Shown here one piece after another: positions 1 to 6,509 of a DNA stretch of 18,300 bases. This DNA is from M55B144 sp964550615 (lineage in GTDB: Bacteria > Bipolaricaulota > Bipolaricaulia > UBA7950 > UBA9294). The notes under the pieces were generated by a model, which was not told the DNA's origin, ran no database searches, and saw nothing but the letters and a program-made list of their open reading frames with translations. The position numbers and the translations under genes are program-made. Location: NCBI GenBank assembly GCA_964550615.1, contig CAZKAB010000037.1, positions 1 through 18,300 on the forward strand, read 5' to 3'. How positions within the stretch are numbered: the first letter of the stretch is position 1; every line of letters starts with the position of its first letter.

Positions 1-2417
1 CAAGGCCGGGAGATGTCGTCGGTGTAGCAATGAACCGCTCTGTAGATCTGATCGTCGCCATCGTCGGGATCCTGAAATCCGGAGCAGCCTACCTTCCCCT
101 CGATCCTCACCATCCGAAGGAGCGGCTGCGACACATGATCGAGGATTCCGATGCCCAGATTGTCGTCACCGAGCGAGAGGTACTGTCAAGACTGGCGTTG
201 GATGACAGGCGTGTTGTCTTGCTAGACACAGATTGGCCGATGATCGCAAACGGCTCTGCAGAACGACCGTTGACTTCGACAACACCGGACAGCATAGCAT
301 ATATCATGTACACGTCGGGATCGACCGGGCAGCCAAAGGGCGTTGTCATCTCACACAGAAACGTCGTTGGGTTCCTCTACTCGTATCGAGATGTCATCCC
401 GCTCAAAGCGCGCCGGATAGGTACGAACGTTGTCACGTACTCGTTCGATACATCTATCGACGAGATCTTCTCTACCCTTTGCTTCGGCGGAACGCTGCAC
501 ATCGTCCCCTACGAGATCACGCTCGACGGCAGACGTCTCGCGAAGTACCTGATCGACCACGGCATCAATACGACGTATCTCGTGCCCGACATCTTGCCCG
601 ATATTGCAGCCGTCTTCGAAGCACAGGGAAACGTGGGAGATCTTCTCTACCTCATCACGGGGCTCACACCCAAGAAAGAGGGCCTGCTGCAGCGATTTCG
701 GGATCTCTCGCCGGCGCTTCGCATCATCAATGCCTACGGCCCAACAGAGGTCACCTACGGTGCAACTGCTTTCGAGTTCGATACCGCCGCAGACCCCGAT
801 GCCGACGTACCGATCGGAAAGCCATTTCCAAATTACCAAGTCTACATCACGAATGGCAGGCTCCAACCAGTACCTATCGGAGCGATAGGTGAAATCATGA
901 TCGGCGGTGTCGGGGTGAGCAGAGGCTACCTGAATCAACCGCAATTGACGGCGGAACGGTTCGTGTCCAATCCGTTTCGTCCGGATCTCAGTCCTCGCCT
1001 CTACCGTACTGGAGATCTGGGCCGTTACCGTGAGGACGGGACAATCGAGTTTCTCGGGCGCACAGACGCTCAGGTAAAGATACGCGGGTTCAGAATCGAG
1101 CTGCGTGAGATCGAATTGGCGCTCTCAGCGCATCCTGGAATAGCCGATAGCCTTGTCACGAAAGGAGAATCTACTCTCGGGGACGAGCGTTTGGTCGCAT
1201 ACGCGATGTGCCGCAACGACTCCCCACCCACCGTCAGCGAACTGCGCCGTTTCTTGGGAGAGCGATTGCCAAGCTACATGCTCCCAAGCGACTTTGTCTT
1301 CCTTGACGAGTTTCCACTCACTCCGAGCGGAAAAGTGGATTCGCAATCCCTGCCTAAACCGGACCATACTCGGCCTCCCCTGGACGAAGGATTCGTCATG
1401 CCAAGGACAACGGTAGAAAAGAAACTCGCACAGATCTGGGAGGAGGTGCTGGGAGTAGACGGAGTCGGCGTCAATGACAATTTCTTCGATCTCGGAGGGC
1501 ATTCCATACTTGCCACACAGCTGATAGCGCGGATTGAGCAGCGGCTCATGCAATCGCGTCTCCCAATCATGACGCTGTTCGATTGCCCGACGATCGCTCA
1601 GCTCGCGCCGTTCATTCATCCTCGATCTGAGCATGCCGAGCGCGCGTTTTTGTTGCGGGTCCAGAGAACGGGAGAGAAGCCCCCGTTCTTCTTCATGGCC
1701 GGCGCAGATACCCTGTTCTCTCTTTCGAAACACTTTGGCACCGAACAACCACTCTACGGTCTGCGTATTCCGGGACTGGGCAAGGACGAAACCCCGCTTG
1801 AGAGTATCGAGAAGATGGCCGCCTATTGCATAGACGCGATCGAGACTGTCACCAAGGACGGGCCATGTTTGATCGGAGGACATTGCTACGGAGCAATAGT
1901 CGCACTGGAGATTGCGCATCAACTGCAAGAGCGAGGTGGATCAGTGGCCAAGCTCATACTCATGGACCCAACGCCGCTTGTACCGATCAAGAAACGTCGC
2001 CTGCTTTTCTGGCCCTATCGTGTTTTCTACGACATACGCCGCCGTCGCATGAGAGCTGCTATCCGAAACCGATTACACAATCTGCACAGTAGGATCGACG
2101 CTCGCAGTCACACGGATTCGTCTTCCAATCTCTCGAGCTTCCATGCCGCCCGATCTAGAGCTTGGAAGCAATATGATCCTCGGCCGTACTCGGGCGAAGT
2201 CATTCTCGTTTGGCCGAGCGAACCGCCCGCACCTCCGTGGGCTTACAAGCAAGGAAAGACAGGACAAGAAGAGTGGCTTGAGCTTCTGGTTGGCAAGCAC
2301 AGCAGCATCACGGTCGCCGGCCAACACATGTCAATCTTCCGCGAACCGGGAGTGACAGCTCTGGTCGATTACTTGCGGGGCGAATTCTCTACGGCAAAAC
2401 AAAGAATAGACGATTAG
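1..2417 (+). CDS. Nonribosomal peptide synthetase, terminal A-PCP-TE part (5' partial)
   Basis: C-terminal part of a modular peptide synthetase. It activates one amino acid as an adenylate, loads it on a carrier arm and releases the product. The frame is open to the window edge (first whole codon at base 3) and begins just before adenylation motif A2 (LKSGAAYLPLDP), so the ATG at 30 is internal. Adenylation motifs follow: A3 TSGSTGQPKG (312-341), A5 NAYGPTE (729-749), A7/A8 YRTGDLGRY and GRTDAQVKIRGFRIE, A10 PLTPSGKVD with the catalytic Lys. The carrier domain has LGGHS with the phosphopantetheine Ser at 1503-1505. A thioesterase ends the protein: GGHCYGA puts Cys (1884-1886) where Ser is usual, with Asp at 1965-1967 and His at 2325-2327 as likely triad partners. 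Any condensation domain lies outside the window. The product is unknown. Confidence 0.95.
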   Translation, partial: RPGDVVGVAMNRSVDLIVAIVGILKSGAAYLPLDPHHPKERLRHMIEDSDAQIVVTEREVLSRLALDDRRVVLLDTDWPMIANGSAERPLTSTTPDSIAYIMYTSGSTGQPKGVVISHRNVVGFLYSYRDVIPLKARRIGTNVVTYSFDTSIDEIFSTLCFGGTLHIVPYEITLDGRRLAKYLIDHGINTTYLVPDILPDIAAVFEAQGNVGDLLYLITGLTPKKEGLLQRFRDLSPALRIINAYGPTEVTYGATAFEFDTAADPDADVPIGKPFPNYQVYITNGRLQPVPIGAIGEIMIGGVGVSRGYLNQPQLTAERFVSNPFRPDLSPRLYRTGDLGRYREDGTIEFLGRTDAQVKIRGFRIELREIELALSAHPGIADSLVTKGESTLGDERLVAYAMCRNDSPPTVSELRRFLGERLPSYMLPSDFVFLDEFPLTPSGKVDSQSLPKPDHTRPPLDEGFVMPRTTVEKKLAQIWEEVLGVDGVGVNDNFFDLGGHSILATQLIARIEQRLMQSRLPIMTLFDCPTIAQLAPFIHPRSEHAERAFLLRVQRTGEKPPFFFMAGADTLFSLSKHFGTEQPLYGLRIPGLGKDETPLESIEKMAAYCIDAIETVTKDGPCLIGGHCYGAIVALEIAHQLQERGGSVAKLILMDPTPLVPIKKRRLLFWPYRVFYDIRRRRMRAAIRNRLHNLHSRIDARSHTDSSSNLSSFHAARSRAWKQYDPRPYSGEVILVWPSEPPAPPWAYKQGKTGQEEWLELLVGKHSSITVAGQHMSIFREPGVTALVDYLRGEFSTAKQRIDD

Positions 2418-2454
2418 GATATGGTACAGACGGGATGAGCGATCGCAATTGCCG

Positions 2455-3201
2455 ATGACATTAGCGCCAGGTGACATACACGTTTGGCAGGGAGATTTGG
2501 ACGCGCAGATGCTTCGCCGGCCACACCATCAAGATGCAAATGCGCTCCTCGCCGAAGCAGAACGATTAATGTCTCCCGACGAGCACACACGCCGGCGTAC
2601 CATCCGTCTACAAAATCTGAGGGACCGTTTCGCACTCACGAGGCTTTTTCTTCGTACGACGCTCGCCTGCTATGTAGATAGCTCGCCGATGGAGATCAAA
2701 TTCGTCTCCCGCGACAGAGGGAAGCCTGTGATCCCTGGGAGCTCGATCAGGTTCAGTCTCTCACATTCCGCCGGAGTATGTCTCCTTGCCGTCTCGCAAG
2801 CGAGAGATGTCGGTGTCGATGTAGAAAGAATCGATCCGACCGTGGACGAACTCAAGATCGCAGCGCGCTTCTTCTCACGCGCTGAGCACAAGGCGCTCGC
2901 CGCCCTGCCGGAAGGCGATCGGAATCGTGCCTTCTTTTCGGCCTGGACAAGAAAGGAGGCCTTCCTTAAGGGGCTAGGCCACGGGATCAGCGGGCATCTC
3001 GATCGGTTTGCCGTTTCCGTCTCACCATCCAGTCCGCCCGTTCTAGAGCGAGTCGAGTGGGACGCAAACGTCGCGGGACAATGGACGCTTGTCGATCTCG
3101 ATGTCGGTAGCGATTGTCGCGCGACCTTGGCCGTGGAGGGTGACAAGGCCGACCTACGCCGGTTCGATTGGCCCGACAATCTCCCCAGCTTCCTGCAATG
3201 A
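2455..3201 (+). CDS. 4'-phosphopantetheinyl transferase, Sfp type
   Basis: Transfers phosphopantetheine from CoA to the Ser of a carrier domain, turning apo- into holo-enzyme. Numbered from the ATG at 2455 (248 aa), it shows the three family motifs: RGKPVIPG followed by FSLSHS (about 88-104), VGVDVERI (119-126, with Mg-binding Asp122 and Glu124) and FSAWTRKEAFLKG (161-173, with Glu168 and Lys172). The length fits the long Sfp/Gsp class rather than the short AcpS class. It starts 37 bases after the synthetase stop, with no terminator seen between, so co-transcription and service to that synthetase are likely. The start is uncertain: an in-frame TTG lies two codons upstream at 2449, and neither has a clear ribosome binding site. 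It is the last gene of the peptide cluster in this direction. Confidence 0.9.
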   Translation: MTLAPGDIHVWQGDLDAQMLRRPHHQDANALLAEAERLMSPDEHTRRRTIRLQNLRDRFALTRLFLRTTLACYVDSSPMEIKFVSRDRGKPVIPGSSIRFSLSHSAGVCLLAVSQARDVGVDVERIDPTVDELKIAARFFSRAEHKALAALPEGDRNRAFFSAWTRKEAFLKGLGHGISGHLDRFAVSVSPSSPPVLERVEWDANVAGQWTLVDLDVGSDCRATLAVEGDKADLRRFDWPDNLPSFLQ

Positions 3202-3292
3202 CTGGTCCTCTCCAAGGCGACCCAACGCGGAGCGGTCCGCCTCGTAGAACGAATACCGAATAGATTCTCCTGCTGTCGCTGAACCGCCCTAC

Positions 3293-3321
3293 TTGCACCC
3301 GTGGTGTTCTCCTCTTATATT
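3293..3321 (+). promoter_or_regulatory. Sigma-70-like promoter before the zinc-ribbon gene
   Basis: A -35 element TTGCAC (3293-3298) and a -10 element TATATT (3316-3321) are separated by exactly 17 bases. Transcription would begin near 3328, about 26 bases before the TTG start of the next gene. It lies in the 152-base gap after the peptide cluster and separates that cluster from the housekeeping block. The -10 matches the consensus in five of six bases; the -35 only in three. Confidence 0.5.
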
Positions 3322-3342
3322 CGGAACACGAACGATCTTCCC

Positions 3343-3350
3343 AAGGAGGG
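3343..3350 (+). promoter_or_regulatory. Strong ribosome binding site that fixes a TTG start
   Basis: AAGGAGGG lies three bases before the TTG at 3354. No ATG or GTG in the same frame is suitably placed (the next Met codon is at 3396), so this site is the main reason for calling a TTG start. Confidence 0.75.
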
Positions 3351-3353
3351 AAT

Positions 3354-4055
3354 TTGAACAACGCCATCGCACAGCTGCTCGAACTTCAACAGATGGACAA
3401 CAAGTGCGATGACCTGAGAGCCCGCATAGCAGACATCCGGGCCCAGAAACTCCAGATTAGCGTCAGGATTGAGCGGGAGCGAGATGCCGTAGAGATACTA
3501 GTAAGGGAGCTGGAAGAACTCCGCCACAAGAGCCGGATGATGAACCTGCAGGTTGATGAGATAGACATGCAGATCCGTGAATACCAGCACCGACTCGATG
3601 TCGGCATCATCAGTTTCAAAGAAATGGAATCTCTGCGCATCAAGATCGAGAGCGAGCGAAAGCACATGAATCAGATGGAAGATGAGGCACTTCTTCTCAT
3701 GGATTCGATCGAAGAGATGACGTCCATGCTCTCACGGGAGAAAGAAACGCTCGCGCGCCGAGAGAGCGAACTCATCGCCGAGTCGGCGAAGCTCGACGAG
3801 CGCATCGCCACACTTGAGGATGAAATTGCCGACCACAAGAGGAAGCGTGATGAGCTTCTCACATCAATCCCGGCGCACGCAGTGAAGCGTTACGACATCC
3901 TTCGCAAGAAAGTGGACAGCCCCGTCGTGACCGTAGAGAACGGATCCTGCAGTGGATGCAAACTCACAATAAGTGGGACGACCATCGAACGCGCACGCGA
4001 CGGCATGGAGATTGTGATGTGCGAAAACTGTTCGCGCATCCTGTATGTGCGTTGA
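3354..4055 (+). CDS. Coiled-coil protein with C4-type zinc ribbon (DUF164 family)
   Basis: A 233-residue protein of the bacterial DUF164/zf-RING_7 family. Residues about 5-175 are rich in Glu, Lys, Arg and Leu in a heptad-like pattern and should form a long coiled-coil hairpin. The tail holds a zinc ribbon with Cys199, Cys202, Cys223 and Cys226 (CSGCK and CENCS). Family members are often annotated as nucleic-acid-binding proteins of unknown role, and I cannot assign a specific function. The TTG start is supported by AAGGAGGG just upstream and a promoter at 3293-3321. Its stop overlaps the proposed start of the next gene (TTGA), so the two are probably translationally coupled. The position just upstream of the RNase P RNA region makes an RNA-related role tempting but unproven. 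Confidence 0.88.
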   Translation: MNNAIAQLLELQQMDNKCDDLRARIADIRAQKLQISVRIERERDAVEILVRELEELRHKSRMMNLQVDEIDMQIREYQHRLDVGIISFKEMESLRIKIESERKHMNQMEDEALLLMDSIEEMTSMLSREKETLARRESELIAESAKLDERIATLEDEIADHKRKRDELLTSIPAHAVKRYDILRKKVDSPVVTVENGSCSGCKLTISGTTIERARDGMEIVMCENCSRILYVR

Positions 4056-4756
4056 TTCGCACGTTCACGTGGGCCATTCTCATATTGATGTCGATTCACA
4101 GCACGGCGCTTGCTCTCCCCCTTCCCATCGGACAACTGAACGACTACGCCAACGTGCTCGACCGTCACGGCCGTGAACAGCTTGACGCGCTGATCGAAAG
4201 CGCAAAGGCAAGCTACGGTATCGAAGTAACGATTCTTGCGTCTTGGGAAAACCCCTATGAAAACATCGATCAGTACACGTACGCCGTGCTTGACGCTTGG
4301 GGACTTGCACACGCGAACACGATTCTTGTCGTATTCCTAAAGGGCGAAAACGGCTGGCAGGCAAGACTGGCAAGCGGAGAAAGCGAGACGCGCGCCCACC
4401 CCCGACTCACAGCGGACCTTGCTGCAGGAATCGCCGATCTTGTCCTCCACGATCGCATCCAAGAGGCAATGGTGGCGTTGTTCCAGACTCTGGATGACGA
4501 GCTCTCGTCGACACACTCCACGTCCAAGGCGCCCGGTGATGGGCGCGTGCTCCCGGTACTTCTCCTCATTGCCGGGGCGGCCGCGGCCGCGCTGTTCATA
4601 GGGAGACGCATCTGCCCGCGCTGCGGCCGTATCCTGCACACCCGCATCGGGCGCGGTTTCGGATCGTATGACAGCAAGGAAGTGGTATACTACTGCCGTC
4701 ACTGCAACTACAGTCGCAGCACACACAGGAGAGGGTCAGGGGGCCGCGGGAGCTGA
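4052..4756 (+). CDS. TPM-domain membrane protein with C-terminal zinc ribbon
   Basis: A predicted membrane-anchored protein with an exported TPM domain (family of YgcG and plant TLP18.3). With a TTG start at 4052 it has 234 residues: a signal peptide or N-terminal anchor (1-22), the TPM domain (about 26-150, beginning LNDYANVLD), a transmembrane segment (about 167-184, Ala-rich) and a cytoplasmic zinc ribbon with Cys188, Cys191, Cys215 and Cys218, then a Gly/Ser/Arg tail. A longer reading from 3956 would lie inside the previous gene, and the ATG at 4088 would cut the signal peptide, so 4052, overlapping the previous stop, is preferred. The biochemical role of TPM proteins in bacteria is poorly defined; repair and phosphatase roles are known for plant members. 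Its last 29 bases overlap the 5' end of rnpB. Confidence 0.8.
   Translation: MIRTFTWAILILMSIHSTALALPLPIGQLNDYANVLDRHGREQLDALIESAKASYGIEVTILASWENPYENIDQYTYAVLDAWGLAHANTILVVFLKGENGWQARLASGESETRAHPRLTADLAAGIADLVLHDRIQEAMVALFQTLDDELSSTHSTSKAPGDGRVLPVLLLIAGAAAAALFIGRRICPRCGRILHTRIGRGFGSYDSKEVVYYCRHCNYSRSTHRRGSGGRGS
4683..4691 (+). promoter_or_regulatory. Extended -10 promoter element for rnpB
   Basis: TGGTATACT fits the extended -10 pattern TGnTATAAT and lies inside the TPM coding sequence. Transcription would begin near 4698, about 30 bases before the P1 stem of RNase P RNA. No convincing -35 is seen, which is typical of extended -10 promoters. The match could be chance, because the bases also encode Val-Tyr-Tyr near the zinc ribbon. 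Confidence 0.4.
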
Positions 4757-5057
4757 TCATATCGGTTTCTGAGGAAAGTCCGGACTCCGCAGAGCAGGCC
4801 ACTGGGGAAATCCCAGCGGGGGCGACCCCGGGAAAGTGCAACAGAGAGCAGACCGCCGATGGCCCTAGCGGCACAGGCAACGGTGAAACGGTGGTGTAAG
4901 AGACCACCAGCGGTTCGGGCGACTGAACCGGCTCGGTAAACCCTGGCCGGAGCAAGGCCAAGTAAGAGGGCGCTTGAGGACGGCTCGTCCAAGCCCTCGG
5001 GTAGGCCGCATAGTTGAATGGTCCCCCACGACAGAATCCGGCTTACCGACCCTCTCC
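4728..5057 (+). ncRNA. rnpB: RNase P RNA, bacterial type A
   Basis: Catalytic RNA that trims the 5' leader of precursor tRNAs. The conserved core is clear: GAGGAAAGTCCGGACTCC at 4771-4788 and ACAGAATCCGGCTTAC at 5031-5046 provide the P4 region. GGTAAACC at 4935-4942 is the L15 loop that pairs with the tRNA CCA end. The ends pair perfectly over 10 bases (4728-4737 with 5048-5057), which is the P1 stem and sets the limits given here. The P3 and other variable helices fit an ancestral type A form of about 330 bases. The first 29 bases are also the end of the TPM gene. No obvious intrinsic terminator follows. Confidence 0.95.
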
Positions 5058-5119
5058 GGCTACAATCGCACGGGCTTCTTGACCCGCCATCTTGTCGGCT
5101 CGTTACGCTCCATTTCTCC

Positions 5120-5148
5120 TTGCTCACCAGTTTATGTCCCCGTATACT
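5120..5148 (+). promoter_or_regulatory. Sigma-70-like promoter for the yugP-rpe-ribD-purB group
   Basis: TTGCTC (5120-5125) and TATACT (5143-5148) are 17 bases apart. Transcription would begin near 5155, about 30 bases upstream of the ATG at 5185. This argues against starts at 5092 or 5134 for the next gene, because those would lie upstream of or inside the promoter. Confidence 0.5.
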
Positions 5149-5184
5149 CGCGGCGGACTAAGACAATGGAGAGTGATCGAATTG

Positions 5185-5871
5185 ATGTGGTGGGGACTCC
5201 CCTTTCTAATGGGTCCGAGTTTCTTGATTCTGATTCCGGCACTGATACTCGCCATCTATGCGCAGTATCGCGTTCGGTCGACGTACACGCGCTACTCGCG
5301 CATCGAGACGTCTCGCCGTATCACGGCATCGCAGATTGCAGAGCGAATTCTCTCCGGTAACGGAATAACCGACGTCACCATTGGGCAAGCGAAAGGGCCG
5401 CTTGCTGACAACTACGATCCACGCAAGAAGATACTCAACCTCTCAGCGCCGGATTCAACGTCGGTGGCCGCGATCGGAGTGGCGGCACACGAGGCGGGAC
5501 ATGCGATACAGCATGCGCGCGACTATAAGCCGCTTTCCCTCCGCACATCGATTGTCCCGATCGCCAACATCGGCTCGCAACTTGCGTTTCCCTTGTTCTT
5601 CATCGGACTGATATTTCGGTTCCAGATGTTCATCACCGTGGGAATCTTCGCGTTCTCGGCCGCGGTCCTGTTCACACTCGTCACACTGCCGGTGGAGTTT
5701 GACGCCAGCCGCCGAGCGATCGCCAGCCTGCGCGAGAGCGCGCTGGTAACCGACGAAGAAGTGGGCGGGGTGAAAGAGGTGTTGTTCGCCGCCGCCCTCA
5801 CTTATGTCGCCGCCGCCGCGATGGCCGCGCTGCAACTGCTCATGCTTTTGTCGATGAACCGGAGACGATGA
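5185..5871 (+). CDS. yugP: Membrane zinc metallopeptidase, YugP type
   Basis: A putative neutral zinc metallopeptidase of the YugP family (Zn_peptidase_2), inserted in the membrane. From the ATG at 5185 it has 228 residues, close to the usual ~225. An N-terminal membrane helix (about 5-27) is followed by the zinc motif HEAGH (102-106), a second hydrophobic stretch (about 131-169) and a further conserved Glu171 in PVEFDAS that probably completes the metal site. A C-terminal helix lies at about 201-222. The open frame reaches back to 5092, but a promoter at 5120-5148 and family length favour 5185; TTG 5182 and GTG 5173 are alternatives, and a GGAG at 5168-5171 is slightly distant. The physiological substrate is unknown. 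Its stop overlaps the start of rpe (ATGA). Confidence 0.88.
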   Translation: MWWGLPFLMGPSFLILIPALILAIYAQYRVRSTYTRYSRIETSRRITASQIAERILSGNGITDVTIGQAKGPLADNYDPRKKILNLSAPDSTSVAAIGVAAHEAGHAIQHARDYKPLSLRTSIVPIANIGSQLAFPLFFIGLIFRFQMFITVGIFAFSAAVLFTLVTLPVEFDASRRAIASLRESALVTDEEVGGVKEVLFAAALTYVAAAAMAALQLLMLLSMNRRR

Positions 5872-6509
5872 ACCTCGCCCCGTCTATCCTTTCAGCCGAT
5901 TTCGGCAATCTGCGAAGTGAGGCACGGCAGGTAGAGTCACTCGCAGCATACTTTCACATCGACGTAATGGACGGACACTTCGTTCCCAATCTCACTATCG
6001 GTCCGCCGGTCGTAAACGATCTGCGCCGTGGGCTCACACGGCCGTTCGACATTCATCTGATGATTGACCGGCCGTTGATCTACGCCCCCCGGTTCGACGT
6101 CTTTCCCGGCGATATCATAACGTTTCACATCGAAGCCGAGGATGATGCCGCCGAGACGATCGCCGCCATCCGCGCACTGGGTGCAAAGGTAGGTATCTCT
6201 CTTCGCCCCTCGACCCCAATCGAATTGCTGGCCGAACACCTGAGCATGGTCGATCTTGTCCTGGTGATGAGCGTCGAACCCGGCTTCGGCGGGCAATCGT
6301 TCATGCCCGAAGCTGTAGGGCGAATAGAACGGTTGCGCGCAATGATCGGCGATCGGCCTGTGACGATAGAAGTGGATGGCGGAATCAACGTAATGAACGT
6401 GCGCGACGTCGTGCAAGCCGGAGCCAGCCTCATCGTCGCCGGATCGGCGATCTTCAAACAGCCGGATCGTCTGCAAGCTATGCGCGCGCTCATCGAGGCC
6501 GCCAAATGA
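5868..6509 (+). CDS. rpe: Ribulose-phosphate 3-epimerase
   Basis: Interconverts D-ribulose 5-phosphate and D-xylulose 5-phosphate in the pentose phosphate pathway, in the cytoplasm. The 213-residue TIM barrel begins with the family signature LAPSILSADF. It carries the metal ligands His30 and Asp32 (FHIDVMDGHFVPN), His63 (DIHLM) and Asp170 (EVDGGI); Asp32 and Asp170 are the acid/base pair. The phosphate-binding turns VEPGFGGQ (137-143) and GGIN then AGSAIF are intact. Its start overlaps the yugP stop and its end overlaps the ribD start, both as ATGA, which indicates coupled translation. Ribulose 5-phosphate is also a precursor for riboflavin, a possible link to ribD next to it. Confidence 0.96.
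   Translation: MNLAPSILSADFGNLRSEARQVESLAAYFHIDVMDGHFVPNLTIGPPVVNDLRRGLTRPFDIHLMIDRPLIYAPRFDVFPGDIITFHIEAEDDAAETIAAIRALGAKVGISLRPSTPIELLAEHLSMVDLVLVMSVEPGFGGQSFMPEAVGRIERLRAMIGDRPVTIEVDGGINVMNVRDVVQAGASLIVAGSAIFKQPDRLQAMRALIEAAK

Noticed and set aside
1125..1928. 267-codon open frame on the - strand
   Set aside because: It is antisense to the adenylation, carrier and thioesterase domains of the synthetase, which are intact on the + strand.
3227..3240. GCGGA/TCCGC hairpin after the phosphopantetheinyl transferase as a terminator
   Set aside because: The stem is five bases and no T-run follows, so it is not supportable as an intrinsic terminator.
5092..5184. N-terminal extension of the YugP-type peptidase from 5092
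   Set aside because: A promoter at 5120-5148 lies inside this stretch, the extension has no family similarity, and the family length fits the ATG at 5185.
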